Assembly (NCBI GenBank): GCA_900316515.1
Contig: ONDE01000019.1
Coordinates: 1 to 49,973, forward strand
Source of the DNA: an uncultured Bacteroidales bacterium
Lineage (GTDB): Bacteria; Bacteroidota; Bacteroidia; Bacteroidales; P3
DNA: 49,973 nt
Direction of reading: 5' to 3'
A program made the translations under genes and the position numbers. The notes beneath the pieces were generated by a model. It worked only from the letters and a program-made list of their open reading frames with translations. It was not told the origin of the DNA and searched no databases. Position 1 is the stretch's first letter; every line of letters begins with the position of its first letter. This document shows, piece after piece, positions 1-7,801 of the stretch.

Positions 1-130
1 AATGATGAATGATGAATGATGAATGAGGAACGGGATCGGTAATGATGAATGAGGAATGATGAATGATGAATGAGGAACGGGATCGGTAATGATGAATGAG
101 GAATGATGAATGATGAATGAGGAACGGGGG
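1..130. repeat. ATGATGAATG-type tandem array, left copy
   Basis: About three imperfect units of roughly 40-47 bases built from ATGATGAATGA and GAGGAACGG words; units are separated by GGATCGGT and the last ends in a G-run. The array runs off the window start, so its full length is unknown. A related array, with the same words and longer G-runs, lies at 5203-5363 in the same orientation. No coding role is evident. Confidence 0.85.
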
Positions 131-269
131 GGAGAGGATCTAAGATGTCAAAGAGCTTTTGTGGTCGAAATCACGATGCAAAAGTACAACCTTTGCATTG
201 CGGTCTACGAATTTTTCTTAAAAAACATTTAAGTGTCTGCCATTGAGTGGTATATGTGAGCCGGTGTTA

Positions 270-427
270 CAGTGTTACAGTGTTACAGTTCATTTTTATG
301 GTATCGAATAACCAAAAAAAAACTTTTATATTTATTATATATATAATATATTATATATATAATAAATATAAAGAGTAATTTTGACACTATAGAATAGCGT
401 CACAACAACTGTAACACTGTAACACTG
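270..427. repeat. Large inverted repeat with a 48-bp perfect AT palindrome
   Basis: Positions 325-372 read the same on both strands (48 bp, A and T only, built from TTTATATTTATTA and TATATA words). It is flanked by a 21-bp inverted repeat: 270-290, made of GTGTTACA steps, is the exact reverse complement of 407-427. The whole could extrude as a cruciform. It lies directly upstream of the promoter of the 508 gene. No ORF overlaps it. Confidence 0.85.
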
Positions 428-442
428 AAACGCTGTAACGTT

Positions 443-473
443 TTTGTCAATTCAAAAATAATATGTAACTTTG
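443..473 (+). promoter_or_regulatory. Promoter for the 508 gene
   Basis: A -7 box TAACTTTG at 466-473 with TTTG at 443-446, a Bacteroidetes-type pair with 19 bases between the two. The start codon follows 34 bases after the -7 box. Confidence 0.75.
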
Positions 474-507
474 CAAATCGAAAGTTATAACATAAAAAGA
501 CTGAAGT

Positions 508-1365
508 ATGGCTACCAAGAAAAAGATTGATGTGGCACTGATTTATGACTTTGACGGGACGCTCTCGCCGGGCAACATGCAGGAATTCGGCTTTGTGCAG
601 GCGATAGGCAAGAACCCCGATGCTTTCTGGCAGAAGACCGTCGAGATGGCCACCAGCAACGACGCCAGCGGAATACTGTGCTACATGTACCTGATGCTTC
701 AGGAGGCGAAGGCCTGCGGCATCTCGCTGAAGCGCGACTCGTTCCGCAAGTTCGGCTCTGAGGTGGAGTTGTTCAAGGGGGTGGAGGAGTGGTTCGCGCT
801 CATCAACCAGTATGGGAAGTCGAAAGGCATAAACATCAAGCACTACATCAACTCGTCGGGGTTGAAGGAGATGATTGAGGGCACCCCGATAGCCAAGCGC
901 TTCGAGAACATCTATGCCTGCTCGTTCCTCTACAACGTCGATGGCGTCGCCTACTGGCCTGCTGTGGCGGTGGACTACACCACGAAGACGCAGTTCCTCT
1001 TCAAGATCAACAAGGGGATACGGGAGATAAGCGACAACAAGAGGATCAACGAGTATGTGGCCAAGGAGGACCGTCCCATACCTTTCGAGCGGATGATATA
1101 CATGGGCGATGGGGAGACGGACGTCCCCTGCATGAGCGTTGTCAAGGAGCAGGGCGGCCACTCCATCGCCGTCTATGGCAACCGCAAGAAGAAGGCTGTG
1201 GCCGAGCGCCTGATACGGGAGAACCGCGTGAACTTCGTGTGCAAGGCCGACTACACGGAGGGCTCGGAGATACACACCACCGTGAAACTCATCCTTGACA
1301 AGATACGCGCTGACTACGACTTCCAGCAACACCTGTTGTCACAACGGCACAAGGTAATTTTATAG
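508..1365 (+). CDS. HAD-superfamily phosphatase (phosphoserine phosphatase-like)
   Basis: The 285-residue protein begins with HAD motif I, DFDGTL at residues 14-19 (nucleophile Asp14, acid/base Asp16). The motif IV region is MGDGETDVPCMSV near residue 200, where the GDGxxD acidic residues would hold Mg2+. An SSG stretch near residue 112 could be motif II, so all catalytic elements seem present. The cap segment between motifs I and II is helical, as in SerB-type phosphatases. It has no signal peptide and is probably cytosolic. The substrate cannot be read from the sequence. It has its own promoter and stands alone next to the repeat-rich left end. Confidence 0.8.
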   Translation: MATKKKIDVALIYDFDGTLSPGNMQEFGFVQAIGKNPDAFWQKTVEMATSNDASGILCYMYLMLQEAKACGISLKRDSFRKFGSEVELFKGVEEWFALINQYGKSKGINIKHYINSSGLKEMIEGTPIAKRFENIYACSFLYNVDGVAYWPAVAVDYTTKTQFLFKINKGIREISDNKRINEYVAKEDRPIPFERMIYMGDGETDVPCMSVVKEQGGHSIAVYGNRKKKAVAERLIRENRVNFVCKADYTEGSEIHTTVKLILDKIRADYDFQQHLLSQRHKVIL

Positions 1366-1448
1366 AGTTTTGGGCCGTCGCCTGCGGAGGCGGCAACGGT
1401 AGCAGGCCTTACGATGACTAAACAGTAAGGTTTCTGCAATAATCAATC

Positions 1449-1480
1449 CCGCCGCATGGTGCTAATGCATCATGCGGCGG
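1449..1480. terminator. Hairpin downstream of the phosphatase gene
   Basis: CCGCCGCATG at 1449-1458 pairs perfectly with CATGCGGCGG at 1471-1480 across a 12-base loop. There is no T-run, so it may be a repeat hairpin rather than an intrinsic terminator. A weaker GC-rich hairpin lies at 1374-1394. Confidence 0.4.
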
Positions 1481-1495
1481 AAGTCTGAATTATAT

Positions 1496-1639
1496 ATGAA
1501 TATGGAAAACTTAAAGCAATATGCCGTCGGCTGTATCCTGCACGGCGACGCGAAAGACCCGCAGCGTGCACTCGAGGAGCTGTGTGGCAAAGAGAAGATA
1601 AGCTCGCCTGCGATGAGGAGAATAGGATTTGCTGCGTAA
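1496..1639 (+). pseudogene. C-terminal relic of an AAA+ ATPase gene
   Basis: A 47-codon open frame closed by TAA. Its product is homologous to the last ~42 residues of the AAA+ ATPase encoded at 10454-12151: both contain YAV-CILHG, RALEELC and end in RRIGFA. All upstream ATPase domains (Walker A, Walker B, arginine finger) are absent, so it cannot be a working ATPase. It looks like the tail left after a paralogous locus was replaced or deleted. A promoter and an unrelated gene start right after it. It could still be translated as a short peptide from the ATG at 1496. Confidence 0.75.
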
Positions 1640-1654
1640 TTCAAAAATATTTCG

Positions 1655-1662
1655 TATCTTTG
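1655..1662 (+). promoter_or_regulatory. -7 box for the 1724 gene
   Basis: TATCTTTG, 16 bases after the stop of the ATPase relic. No clear TTTG -33 box; an A-rich stretch lies upstream. Confidence 0.6.
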
Positions 1663-1723
1663 CACTCGCATTTAGAGCCTAATGCCACATTGCATTGGGT
1701 GAGAATACTGCAATATCAAGGAT

Positions 1724-2074
1724 ATGAAAGAGATAATGACTGGTTATGGAAAGGTTCTCCTCTTTGACAACGACGAGGAGTTCGAAGATTTCGCGGTTGC
1801 GAATTATGCATATATAGAAATGGATGCACCAGTGCGTCCGAGAATTATGCCTGGCGGATACACAGAAATGTATCAGAAATGCGTGGAAGAGGGCGTGAAG
1901 TTCGCCTTTAACGAGGATTATGACTCCAAGATCGAGAGGCGCCAATGTGTTAGCAAACGGGTGCCCGTCGTGGGAGAGAATGTGCGACGCGGCACTACCG
2001 TAACGGTGCAATTGCCCGTGACGGTATACTGCTATGACCCTGTAGGCAATATCATCTATGGCGGAGATGACTAA
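1724..2074 (+). CDS. Hypothetical protein, 116 aa
   Basis: I do not recognise the family. The protein is acidic, has no signal peptide or membrane segment, and ends with a predicted beta-rich part (TVTVQLPVTVYCYDP). Two starts are possible: ATG 1724 or the in-frame ATG at 1736, which has GAG just upstream. Its own promoter lies at 1655. It belongs to a run of small orphan genes between the ATPase relic and the first LRR_5 gene. Confidence 0.6.
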   Translation: MKEIMTGYGKVLLFDNDEEFEDFAVANYAYIEMDAPVRPRIMPGGYTEMYQKCVEEGVKFAFNEDYDSKIERRQCVSKRVPVVGENVRRGTTVTVQLPVTVYCYDPVGNIIYGGDD

Positions 2075-2177
2075 GCGTTGTCTGCATCAGCTGTTGGAAG
2101 ATAATAATTTTGAAATTTTCAGAAAAGTGACTATTTTAGTTAGTGGTCAGTGGTTAGTGCGAACTTATTAAACTTTT

Positions 2178-2420
2178 ATGCCTATGACAAGCCCATATGA
2201 AGGAAAGAGCGACAAGGAGTTGTCGGAAATGATGAAAGTCGCCAGACAGGAGATGAGCAAGTACAAGCAACTGCTCAACAAAAGTACTGAAAAGGCCGAG
2301 CGCCACGAGTTGCAGATGAAATACAACGAGGCCAAAGCGGTGGTTGACGGTATCAAGGAATACCGCCAATACTGGGATTTGCTGGATAGAGAGTACATCT
2401 CGGCGATGGTTGACGACTAG
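2178..2420 (+). CDS. Small coiled-coil protein, 80 aa
   Basis: A charged, helix-forming protein with many Lys/Glu pairs and heptad-like Leu/Met spacing (residues 10-60), likely a coiled coil. No known family recognised. Its stop is 7 bases before the ATG at 2428, so it is probably co-transcribed with the LRR_5 gene downstream. The 60 bases upstream contain the motif AGTTAGTGGTCAGTGG, a common intergenic repeat word in this genome. Confidence 0.6.
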   Translation: MPMTSPYEGKSDKELSEMMKVARQEMSKYKQLLNKSTEKAERHELQMKYNEAKAVVDGIKEYRQYWDLLDREYISAMVDD

Positions 2421-2427
2421 AAGATTT

Positions 2428-3303
2428 ATGGAAGAGGATATTTACAAGGAGTTTCCCGTCGTTGTGGCGGCGAACAAAGAGGATTTGGCCGCACAGTTGG
2501 CCAAGATGGAGCCGCAGCCGGAGAAGTATGTAGTGCAGATTCCCGACGGGGCGACGGAGGTGACGGACGAGGCCTTCGACACCACGTGGGACGACGGGGA
2601 TGAGGCGCTGGGTGCGGTGGGGTTTGTCATTCCCGACTCGGTGAGCCGCATCGGGGAAAGGGCTTTTGCAGGATGCGAGCACCTTCAGGAGCTCATATTG
2701 CCGGAAAGTGTCGCTCATATTGGCGAGCGGGCTTTTGCGGGCTGCATACAGCTGTACCGTCTTGCACTCCCCACCGAGTTGGAAACTATAGGGAAGGATA
2801 TCTTCAAAGGCTGCAAAAGTCTGACGAAGATTAAGCTGCCCAAGACTGTGGCCTCCAAGCCCACGCACTTCTCGGGGAGATGGGTGACATTCAATTATCC
2901 TCTGGGTCTCGATAAGTCGCCTGCACCATTAGGCGAGAACTACGACACCCCGACGACGACCCCCGACGACCTACAGCGGTATGTCGGTCTGCTGGACGAG
3001 AATAAGATTGTGCTCGCCGACTATGCCGAAGTATACGATGTCGGCCACAAAGGCTGCCATGCAGATGACCCCATCGTGATCAATGATATTGAAGACTATG
3101 TGGAGATTGAGTATGCCATTGCTGAGGGTCTGTTGGGCGTGTGGACGAACCGCCAGTGCCGTTTCCACCTACTCGGTCAGCGGCTGATGCGTTGTGGAAA
3201 TCGCAAGATTGACTGTCTGACTTACAGAGTAGAACGCCCCTCGGGTGACATCGCCGAGGAAAGCTATTATTTTGACATAACAGCAGGCTTCGAGGCGAAT
3301 TAA
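2428..3303 (+). CDS. LRR_5 (BspA-like) repeat protein with C-terminal extension
   Basis: I chose ATG 2428 (291 aa) because the longer frame from 2344 overlaps the preceding gene and its extra residues look non-coding. Residues ~60-150 hold about three LRR_5 repeats of the form VIPDSVSRIGERAFAGC, LPESVAHIGERAFAGC and LPTELETIGKDIFKGC. There is no signal peptide, so it is not a typical secreted BspA adhesin. Residues ~165-291 form a separate domain that I do not recognise. It lacks the NGxGIIPEGT N-cap of the other LRR_5 proteins here and may be a more distant family member. Confidence 0.75.
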   Translation: MEEDIYKEFPVVVAANKEDLAAQLAKMEPQPEKYVVQIPDGATEVTDEAFDTTWDDGDEALGAVGFVIPDSVSRIGERAFAGCEHLQELILPESVAHIGERAFAGCIQLYRLALPTELETIGKDIFKGCKSLTKIKLPKTVASKPTHFSGRWVTFNYPLGLDKSPAPLGENYDTPTTTPDDLQRYVGLLDENKIVLADYAEVYDVGHKGCHADDPIVINDIEDYVEIEYAIAEGLLGVWTNRQCRFHLLGQRLMRCGNRKIDCLTYRVERPSGDIAEESYYFDITAGFEAN

Positions 3304-3329
3304 GGCTAAGGGATATTAAAAGAAAAAAT

Positions 3330-5222
3330 ATGAAAGAACTTTCGAAATCGCGTTGCTCGGCTTTCTGCCGCAAATCCTCTTTAAAAGAGGACCTCGCTCT
3401 GGTCTTCGACGAGGACCTCAGCACGAGGCCGCTTAAGTGGCACAACTGGGCGGATATTCTGATTATCGCAATGATTGTGCTCAGCACGGTAGCGGTGTTT
3501 CTGGGCACCTTTGAACTGTCGCCTGCCTGGCAGCGGGTGCTGAAGGTCGTCGACTGGGTGGTGATGGCGTTCTTCACCGTCGAGGTGTCGCTGCGCATCT
3601 GGTGTGCCGACCTGATAGACCCGAAATACAAAGGATTCTGGGGCCGTGTGCGCTACTGCTGCTCGTTCTACGGCCTCATCGACTTCCTGGCCACCTATCC
3701 CGTATGGCTCGGGATGGCGTTCCCGCTGATGCCGGCCAAGCTGTTCCAGATCTTCCGTGTGCTGAGGGTTGCCCGCCTGTTCCGTGTGTTCCGCTACATG
3801 AAAGCCTTCCGCTTCCTTGGCGAGGCTGTCAGCAGCAAGAAACGCGAGATGTTCGTATCGCTGATGTTCTTGATCATAGTCACCATCGTCCTCTCCTTCA
3901 TCCTCTTCCTGGTGGAGCACAGTGCCAACCCCGAGATGGTGGGCGACGGCTGGCGCTCTATCGTGTGGTCGTTCGCCAAATATATCGGTGACCCGGGCAA
4001 GATTGTCGACGAGCCTCTGCTGACCACGGGCGGAAGGATCATCTCGTTCCTGGTGGGTATCATGGGCATTGCCATTTTCGCCGTGCCCATCGGGTTGCTG
4101 AGCTCGGGCTTCTCGGAGGCCATCGAGAAGGATTCGCGCAGCGAGGAACTCAAAGACTACCGTCTGCGCCTGCTGAAAGCTTTTAAGCGCATTCATTCGA
4201 ACGATTTCAGAGCTTATCTTGGGAAGGAGGCCGTTAATCCCGATGGCACCAACAAATACTATTTTGTGCCCAACATGATCCCCGTCACAAGGTTGGAGGT
4301 CAAGGGAATAAAAAAAGAGGACGTGATAGATGTGGTCAACGAGTTCCCTGAATTCCGCCTGAAGAATATGGCCTCGGCAATGAGTACGGAAGAGCATCCC
4401 GACGACCGTCTGGTAGTAGAGCATTTCCCCCTGAACACCGACTATGGATGCAAAGTTGACCGCGGGTCGAACATCACCATTGTCTGCACGACCAGTCGCA
4501 ACGAGGTGGGTATCGGCTGGTTTGCCTATTATCTGGCCAAAATGGGCGGTTTCAACTATATCAGTAAGGAGTTGGAAGTCGACCCCGAGGATGGAGACTC
4601 GTTCTATGCCATAGGCAACCAGATCAAGGTCGACGGAATGACCAAAGAGGAGCTTGAGAAAGATCCCAAACTCTATGGCAAGGAGCTGAAGTTATATCGT
4701 CTTAAATACGAACGAAGAGAGGCATTTCTCAAGGATTTGGAAAGTATGTGCGGCGGAGAAAACCGTTGGTGCATCATGTTGTTGTCGGCCATAAAGAATT
4801 CGAACAACACCGACGACTTTCATTTCTCCCACACGAAGAAGGACGGCGCCGACCCGACGGTGATGGATACGGCCACCTACCAGAGCCTCTTCGACGCCTT
4901 CCGCGCCAAGATGCAGAACGAGTTCCAGTTGTCGGCCGTGCAGACCACGCGTTACCCGCTGTTGCCCAGTAATTTGGCATACAAACTCAAAAAAGACGGA
5001 TGCAATGTGAATGCCTTTACCATCAGGATGTCGAGTCAGCTCATCTGTTTCGACGCAAGGGTTCACGCTGTGCTATATAGGATGGCCGAGGTGTTGAACG
5101 GGCAGTTGCAGGGACAAGGCATGCTCGATGCCGACCTCAAAGACTTCGCCAAGCAGACGTTCGGGTACCCGGAGGTCGAGGTGAAAGGTGAAAGGGAGTG
5201 GCTAATGATGAATGTTGAATGA
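3330..5222 (+). CDS. Voltage-gated-type ion channel with large cytosolic domain
   Basis: Six hydrophobic segments lie between residues ~40 and ~260. An Arg-rich S4-like helix begins at R143 (RVLRVARLFRVFRYMKAF), the mark of a voltage-sensor fold. The pore loop after W208 reads SFAKYIGDPGK (214-224), where a K+ channel would have TVGYGD, so ion selectivity is unclear. A hydrophobic S6 follows (~240-260). Residues ~275-630 are a soluble domain of unknown fold. The first 13 residues resemble the N-terminus of the DUF2779 protein at 18620, and the last residues (LMMNVE) are encoded by the 5203 repeat array. Both ends therefore look rebuilt. Membrane channel: confident; substrate: unknown. Confidence 0.8.
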   Translation: MKELSKSRCSAFCRKSSLKEDLALVFDEDLSTRPLKWHNWADILIIAMIVLSTVAVFLGTFELSPAWQRVLKVVDWVVMAFFTVEVSLRIWCADLIDPKYKGFWGRVRYCCSFYGLIDFLATYPVWLGMAFPLMPAKLFQIFRVLRVARLFRVFRYMKAFRFLGEAVSSKKREMFVSLMFLIIVTIVLSFILFLVEHSANPEMVGDGWRSIVWSFAKYIGDPGKIVDEPLLTTGGRIISFLVGIMGIAIFAVPIGLLSSGFSEAIEKDSRSEELKDYRLRLLKAFKRIHSNDFRAYLGKEAVNPDGTNKYYFVPNMIPVTRLEVKGIKKEDVIDVVNEFPEFRLKNMASAMSTEEHPDDRLVVEHFPLNTDYGCKVDRGSNITIVCTTSRNEVGIGWFAYYLAKMGGFNYISKELEVDPEDGDSFYAIGNQIKVDGMTKEELEKDPKLYGKELKLYRLKYERREAFLKDLESMCGGENRWCIMLLSAIKNSNNTDDFHFSHTKKDGADPTVMDTATYQSLFDAFRAKMQNEFQLSAVQTTRYPLLPSNLAYKLKKDGCNVNAFTIRMSSQLICFDARVHAVLYRMAEVLNGQLQGQGMLDADLKDFAKQTFGYPEVEVKGEREWLMMNVE

Positions 5223-5363
5223 GGAATGATGAACGGGGGGGGGATTAATGATGAATGTTGAATGAGGAATGATGAACGGGGGGGGGATTAATGATGAATG
5301 AGGAATGAGGAATGATGAACGGGGGGGGATTAATGATGAATGAGGAATGGTGAATGATGAACG
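5203..5363. repeat. ATGATGAATG-type tandem array, right copy
   Basis: Units begin at 5203, 5246, 5289 and 5331, giving 43, 43 and 42 bases and a partial last unit. Each has TAATGATGAATG, further GAATGAGGAATGATGAAC words and a run of 7-10 G. The stop codon of the ion channel lies inside unit 1. The array matches the words of the array at 1-130. The G-runs are likely to vary in length. Confidence 0.9.
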
Positions 5364-5398
5364 GCGAATTTAACGAATTGAACAGCCTCACCCCCCAG

Positions 5399-5423
5399 CC
5401 CCCTCTCCTAAAAAGAGAGGGGG
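5399..5423. repeat. GC-rich hairpin repeat
   Basis: CCCCCTCTC at 5399-5407 pairs with GAGAGGGGG at 5415-5423 around a 7-base A-rich loop. It follows the tandem array and precedes the 5577 gene. It resembles dispersed REP-like hairpins of Bacteroidetes; with no T-tail it is a weak candidate terminator for the channel gene. Confidence 0.6.
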
Positions 5424-5576
5424 AGCAGGAACTGGTCAATTACAAGCGAATTACTCGAATTTGTGTTTGGTGGGTAATGGGTAATGGTTTGCTCCACGTT
5501 GGTCGCAGGCCGTGTCTCCTACGGAGCCAGGTAGAAAGGTTAATGATTAAGGTTTAAAGATTAAAGATGTCGTATA

Positions 5577-7013
5577 ATGGACAAGAAAGAGATATCAAAG
5601 ATTATAGAGTTGGTTTTTGCCTTGGCGGCGAAGACGGTAACCCGGCTGAAAGCCGAGAAGAAAGCCACTGGCGATTACAGCAAGACGGTGACGTTCGAAG
5701 AGAAGGGCTATGAGATACAGTTCGAAGCTTTGCAATATCGTGGCGGCTATCCTCCGATATCAGTCAATCTAACCTTTTCCGTCACTGTGTTGCGTGGCGG
5801 CGAGCGGCTGATGCTTTGCCATGTGATGCCGATTAAGAACAAATGCGATTATTTCCTAGACAGGGAGAACCGTGACGATAAATTCAAACTGTGGGCCGTG
5901 GTGTGCGACAAGAGCAAGGTGAAACCGCTTTTTCGTTCGGGCGACACCATCTGCATCGCCAACAATCAGAAGGCAGCATTCGCCAAAGCAGAGATTCTCT
6001 CGGAAGAGATTGAATACACGCGGTTTGCCGACACTGTCACCCGGAAACTGCGAATGACCAAGGAACTTGGGCATCCCGAGACCTTGGCCTATGAAACGGG
6101 ATACCCAGCGCAGGTGGCCACCTATGTGGCCGACGAGAGCACCGAGGAATATTTCGGTGGGAAGAAGACTTTGGAGAAAGACATTGAGGTGTATTGTAAA
6201 CTCGAGCCCGTGGAGCAGGATGGTCTGGTGTGGTATGAATATATACGCGAAGTGGTGTCGAGCAATAGTTCGATCGATTTGACTACACCCCTCACCGAGG
6301 CGGAAGTGACGATGCGACTCAAGGAAAAAGCCCTTGAAAGGCTGCTCGAGGATTGCCGAGGCGAGTTTTGCTATGGCGACCCCAGGGTGCAGAACTACAA
6401 GAAGCATTATCTCATCCTGGGCGAGGCCCTTATCGACAGGATACACGATGTGTACTTGGCGTGGTTGAAAGAGAACTGCACGACATTTGCCCAAGATGCC
6501 CAGAGTGGCGAGTTCACAGGCATCGCCATCGACTGGATGGGTAAAGAGGAGCAGCAACCTGATTTTTCCGACTATCTGCTCTCGGGCGAACTTCCTCCAT
6601 TCCCCGAAATAGTAAATGTGGCGACGAACTTTGAAAACACCGTAAACGGAATTTTGAACAGTTACAATAAAATTCAGTTCATTACACTTTTCGACGGGCA
6701 TGGAACACGTCTCATTTCTGAGTATGGATTATATGACAAGAACGAACAAACCTTAAAGAAATGCACCAAAACAGTTGATGGAGTAGAAAGAAACGCCATT
6801 GAATTTTACTACAAAGACGATGATTTTCTTCCTTGCGAGGGGTATGCCATTGAATTTGAAGATCATTACGACATTATTTTTGATGAAGAAAACAGCGACA
6901 TAATAAGGATTGACAAACGATTAGGAATCGCTATACCAATCCGCGTCGAAGATGAAAAAGACGAAAAATTAAGCAAGACAATGGTTTGGTTAAGCAACAA
7001 ATATCGCCGCTAA
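5577..7013 (+). CDS. Hypothetical protein, 478 aa
   Basis: I do not recognise the family. It is soluble and acidic with no signal peptide or membrane segment. The N-terminal ~70 residues form an alpha/beta start; residues ~260-320 are predicted helical. The last ~120 residues are rich in Asp, Glu, Asn and Lys and come from visibly more AT-rich DNA (from about 6600) than the first part, which suggests a composite gene or a separately acquired C-terminus. The 7111 gene follows after 97 bases that contain the first leader element. Confidence 0.65.
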   Translation: MDKKEISKIIELVFALAAKTVTRLKAEKKATGDYSKTVTFEEKGYEIQFEALQYRGGYPPISVNLTFSVTVLRGGERLMLCHVMPIKNKCDYFLDRENRDDKFKLWAVVCDKSKVKPLFRSGDTICIANNQKAAFAKAEILSEEIEYTRFADTVTRKLRMTKELGHPETLAYETGYPAQVATYVADESTEEYFGGKKTLEKDIEVYCKLEPVEQDGLVWYEYIREVVSSNSSIDLTTPLTEAEVTMRLKEKALERLLEDCRGEFCYGDPRVQNYKKHYLILGEALIDRIHDVYLAWLKENCTTFAQDAQSGEFTGIAIDWMGKEEQQPDFSDYLLSGELPPFPEIVNVATNFENTVNGILNSYNKIQFITLFDGHGTRLISEYGLYDKNEQTLKKCTKTVDGVERNAIEFYYKDDDFLPCEGYAIEFEDHYDIIFDEENSDIIRIDKRLGIAIPIRVEDEKDEKLSKTMVWLSNKYRR

Positions 7014-7077
7014 TCGTTCATTATCAAGATAACAGGCAAACATCTTCTGCGTTGCGTTTGATATAATTAAATCATAA

Positions 7078-7102
7078 AACCTCACGATGTAAAGGCTATC
7101 GT
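7078..7102 (+). promoter_or_regulatory. Leader element copy 1 (before the 7111 gene)
   Basis: AACCTCACGATGTA, then six bases with a central GG, then ATCGT. ACGAT and ATCGT can pair as a small hairpin. It ends 8 bases before the ATG. The same element stands before the 7802 and 9161 genes. Confidence 0.75.
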
Positions 7103-7110
7103 CCTAAAAA

Positions 7111-7749
7111 ATGGCAAAGAAACAATTCAGTGTTGAAGTTCTCGCAGATAGCACCTTTGAGATTGAAGTGGCGGCAATCGACAGCGAAAAATACGATATC
7201 GGCAAGATGAAGGAAGAAGATGTCGACGCCCTGATGAACGATAGCGAGTATATCGTTCAATGCGGTCTTGGAGATGAATGGGATGGGAGATTCGAGCTGA
7301 AAGTCTACAATGAGAACGATCGGGTGGTCTTCAAAAGCAATGATTTTAGCGATTTTCGATTCATCGTTCAGTCGGACGTGACCGAGGACGAAGATTTCCC
7401 CACATCGGTCGACCCCAAGAACGCCACAACGGTATGGGAGAAACGTTGGACGGAAGACGGCAACGGACAGGAGCCGGGAATATACGCCGTTCGCCGCCAT
7501 TCGCCACAAAGAGTGTGGTTTAACTTCGTTGTTGAGGACGAGAAGTTCGACCCGAGCAAGCTGTTGTTCGTGTCCAACCGGAAGCTGAAAGGGTTGTTCT
7601 ATGACTATATGTCCGACCCCTATCATATTTTCTATGGCGACAAGTTTGTGGAAGCGGAGGTGAATGAAGAATATTCCGAATATGGCTACACAGACTTCAT
7701 TATGGAAAAGACCGAAGATGGATGGTGGGAAGAGATTCGAGAAATATAG
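7111..7749 (+). CDS. Hypothetical protein with DPYHI-type domain, 212 aa
   Basis: A soluble beta-rich protein with no signal peptide. Its C-terminal half (residues ~125-185) matches the C-terminal domain of the LRR_5 fusion at 15636: both have an alternating F-x-V-E strand, an FD-x-x-KL segment and the motif DPYHI[FL]Y followed by a VEAEV/VSGKV strand. A more distant version may close the 16907 protein. Its neighbour 7802 encodes a stand-alone LRR_5 protein, so the two adjacent genes correspond to the two halves of 15636. That supports a shared function or physical partnership. It is preceded by the leader element at 7078. No known domain name assigned. Confidence 0.7.
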   Translation: MAKKQFSVEVLADSTFEIEVAAIDSEKYDIGKMKEEDVDALMNDSEYIVQCGLGDEWDGRFELKVYNENDRVVFKSNDFSDFRFIVQSDVTEDEDFPTSVDPKNATTVWEKRWTEDGNGQEPGIYAVRRHSPQRVWFNFVVEDEKFDPSKLLFVSNRKLKGLFYDYMSDPYHIFYGDKFVEAEVNEEYSEYGYTDFIMEKTEDGWWEEIREI

Positions 7750-7766
7750 ACAATAATAAACATAAA

Positions 7767-7791
7767 AACCTCACGATGTACAGGCAATCGT
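7767..7791 (+). promoter_or_regulatory. Leader element copy 2 (before the 7802 gene)
   Basis: Same 25-base layout as at 7078: AACCTCACGATGTA, six bases containing GG, ATCGT. It ends 10 bases before the ATG. Confidence 0.75.
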
Positions 7792-7801
7792 TGTTAGGCT
7801 T

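Noticed and set aside
2428..3303. LRR_5 proteins as secreted BspA adhesins
   Set aside because: None of the seven has a signal peptide, lipobox or sorting tail.
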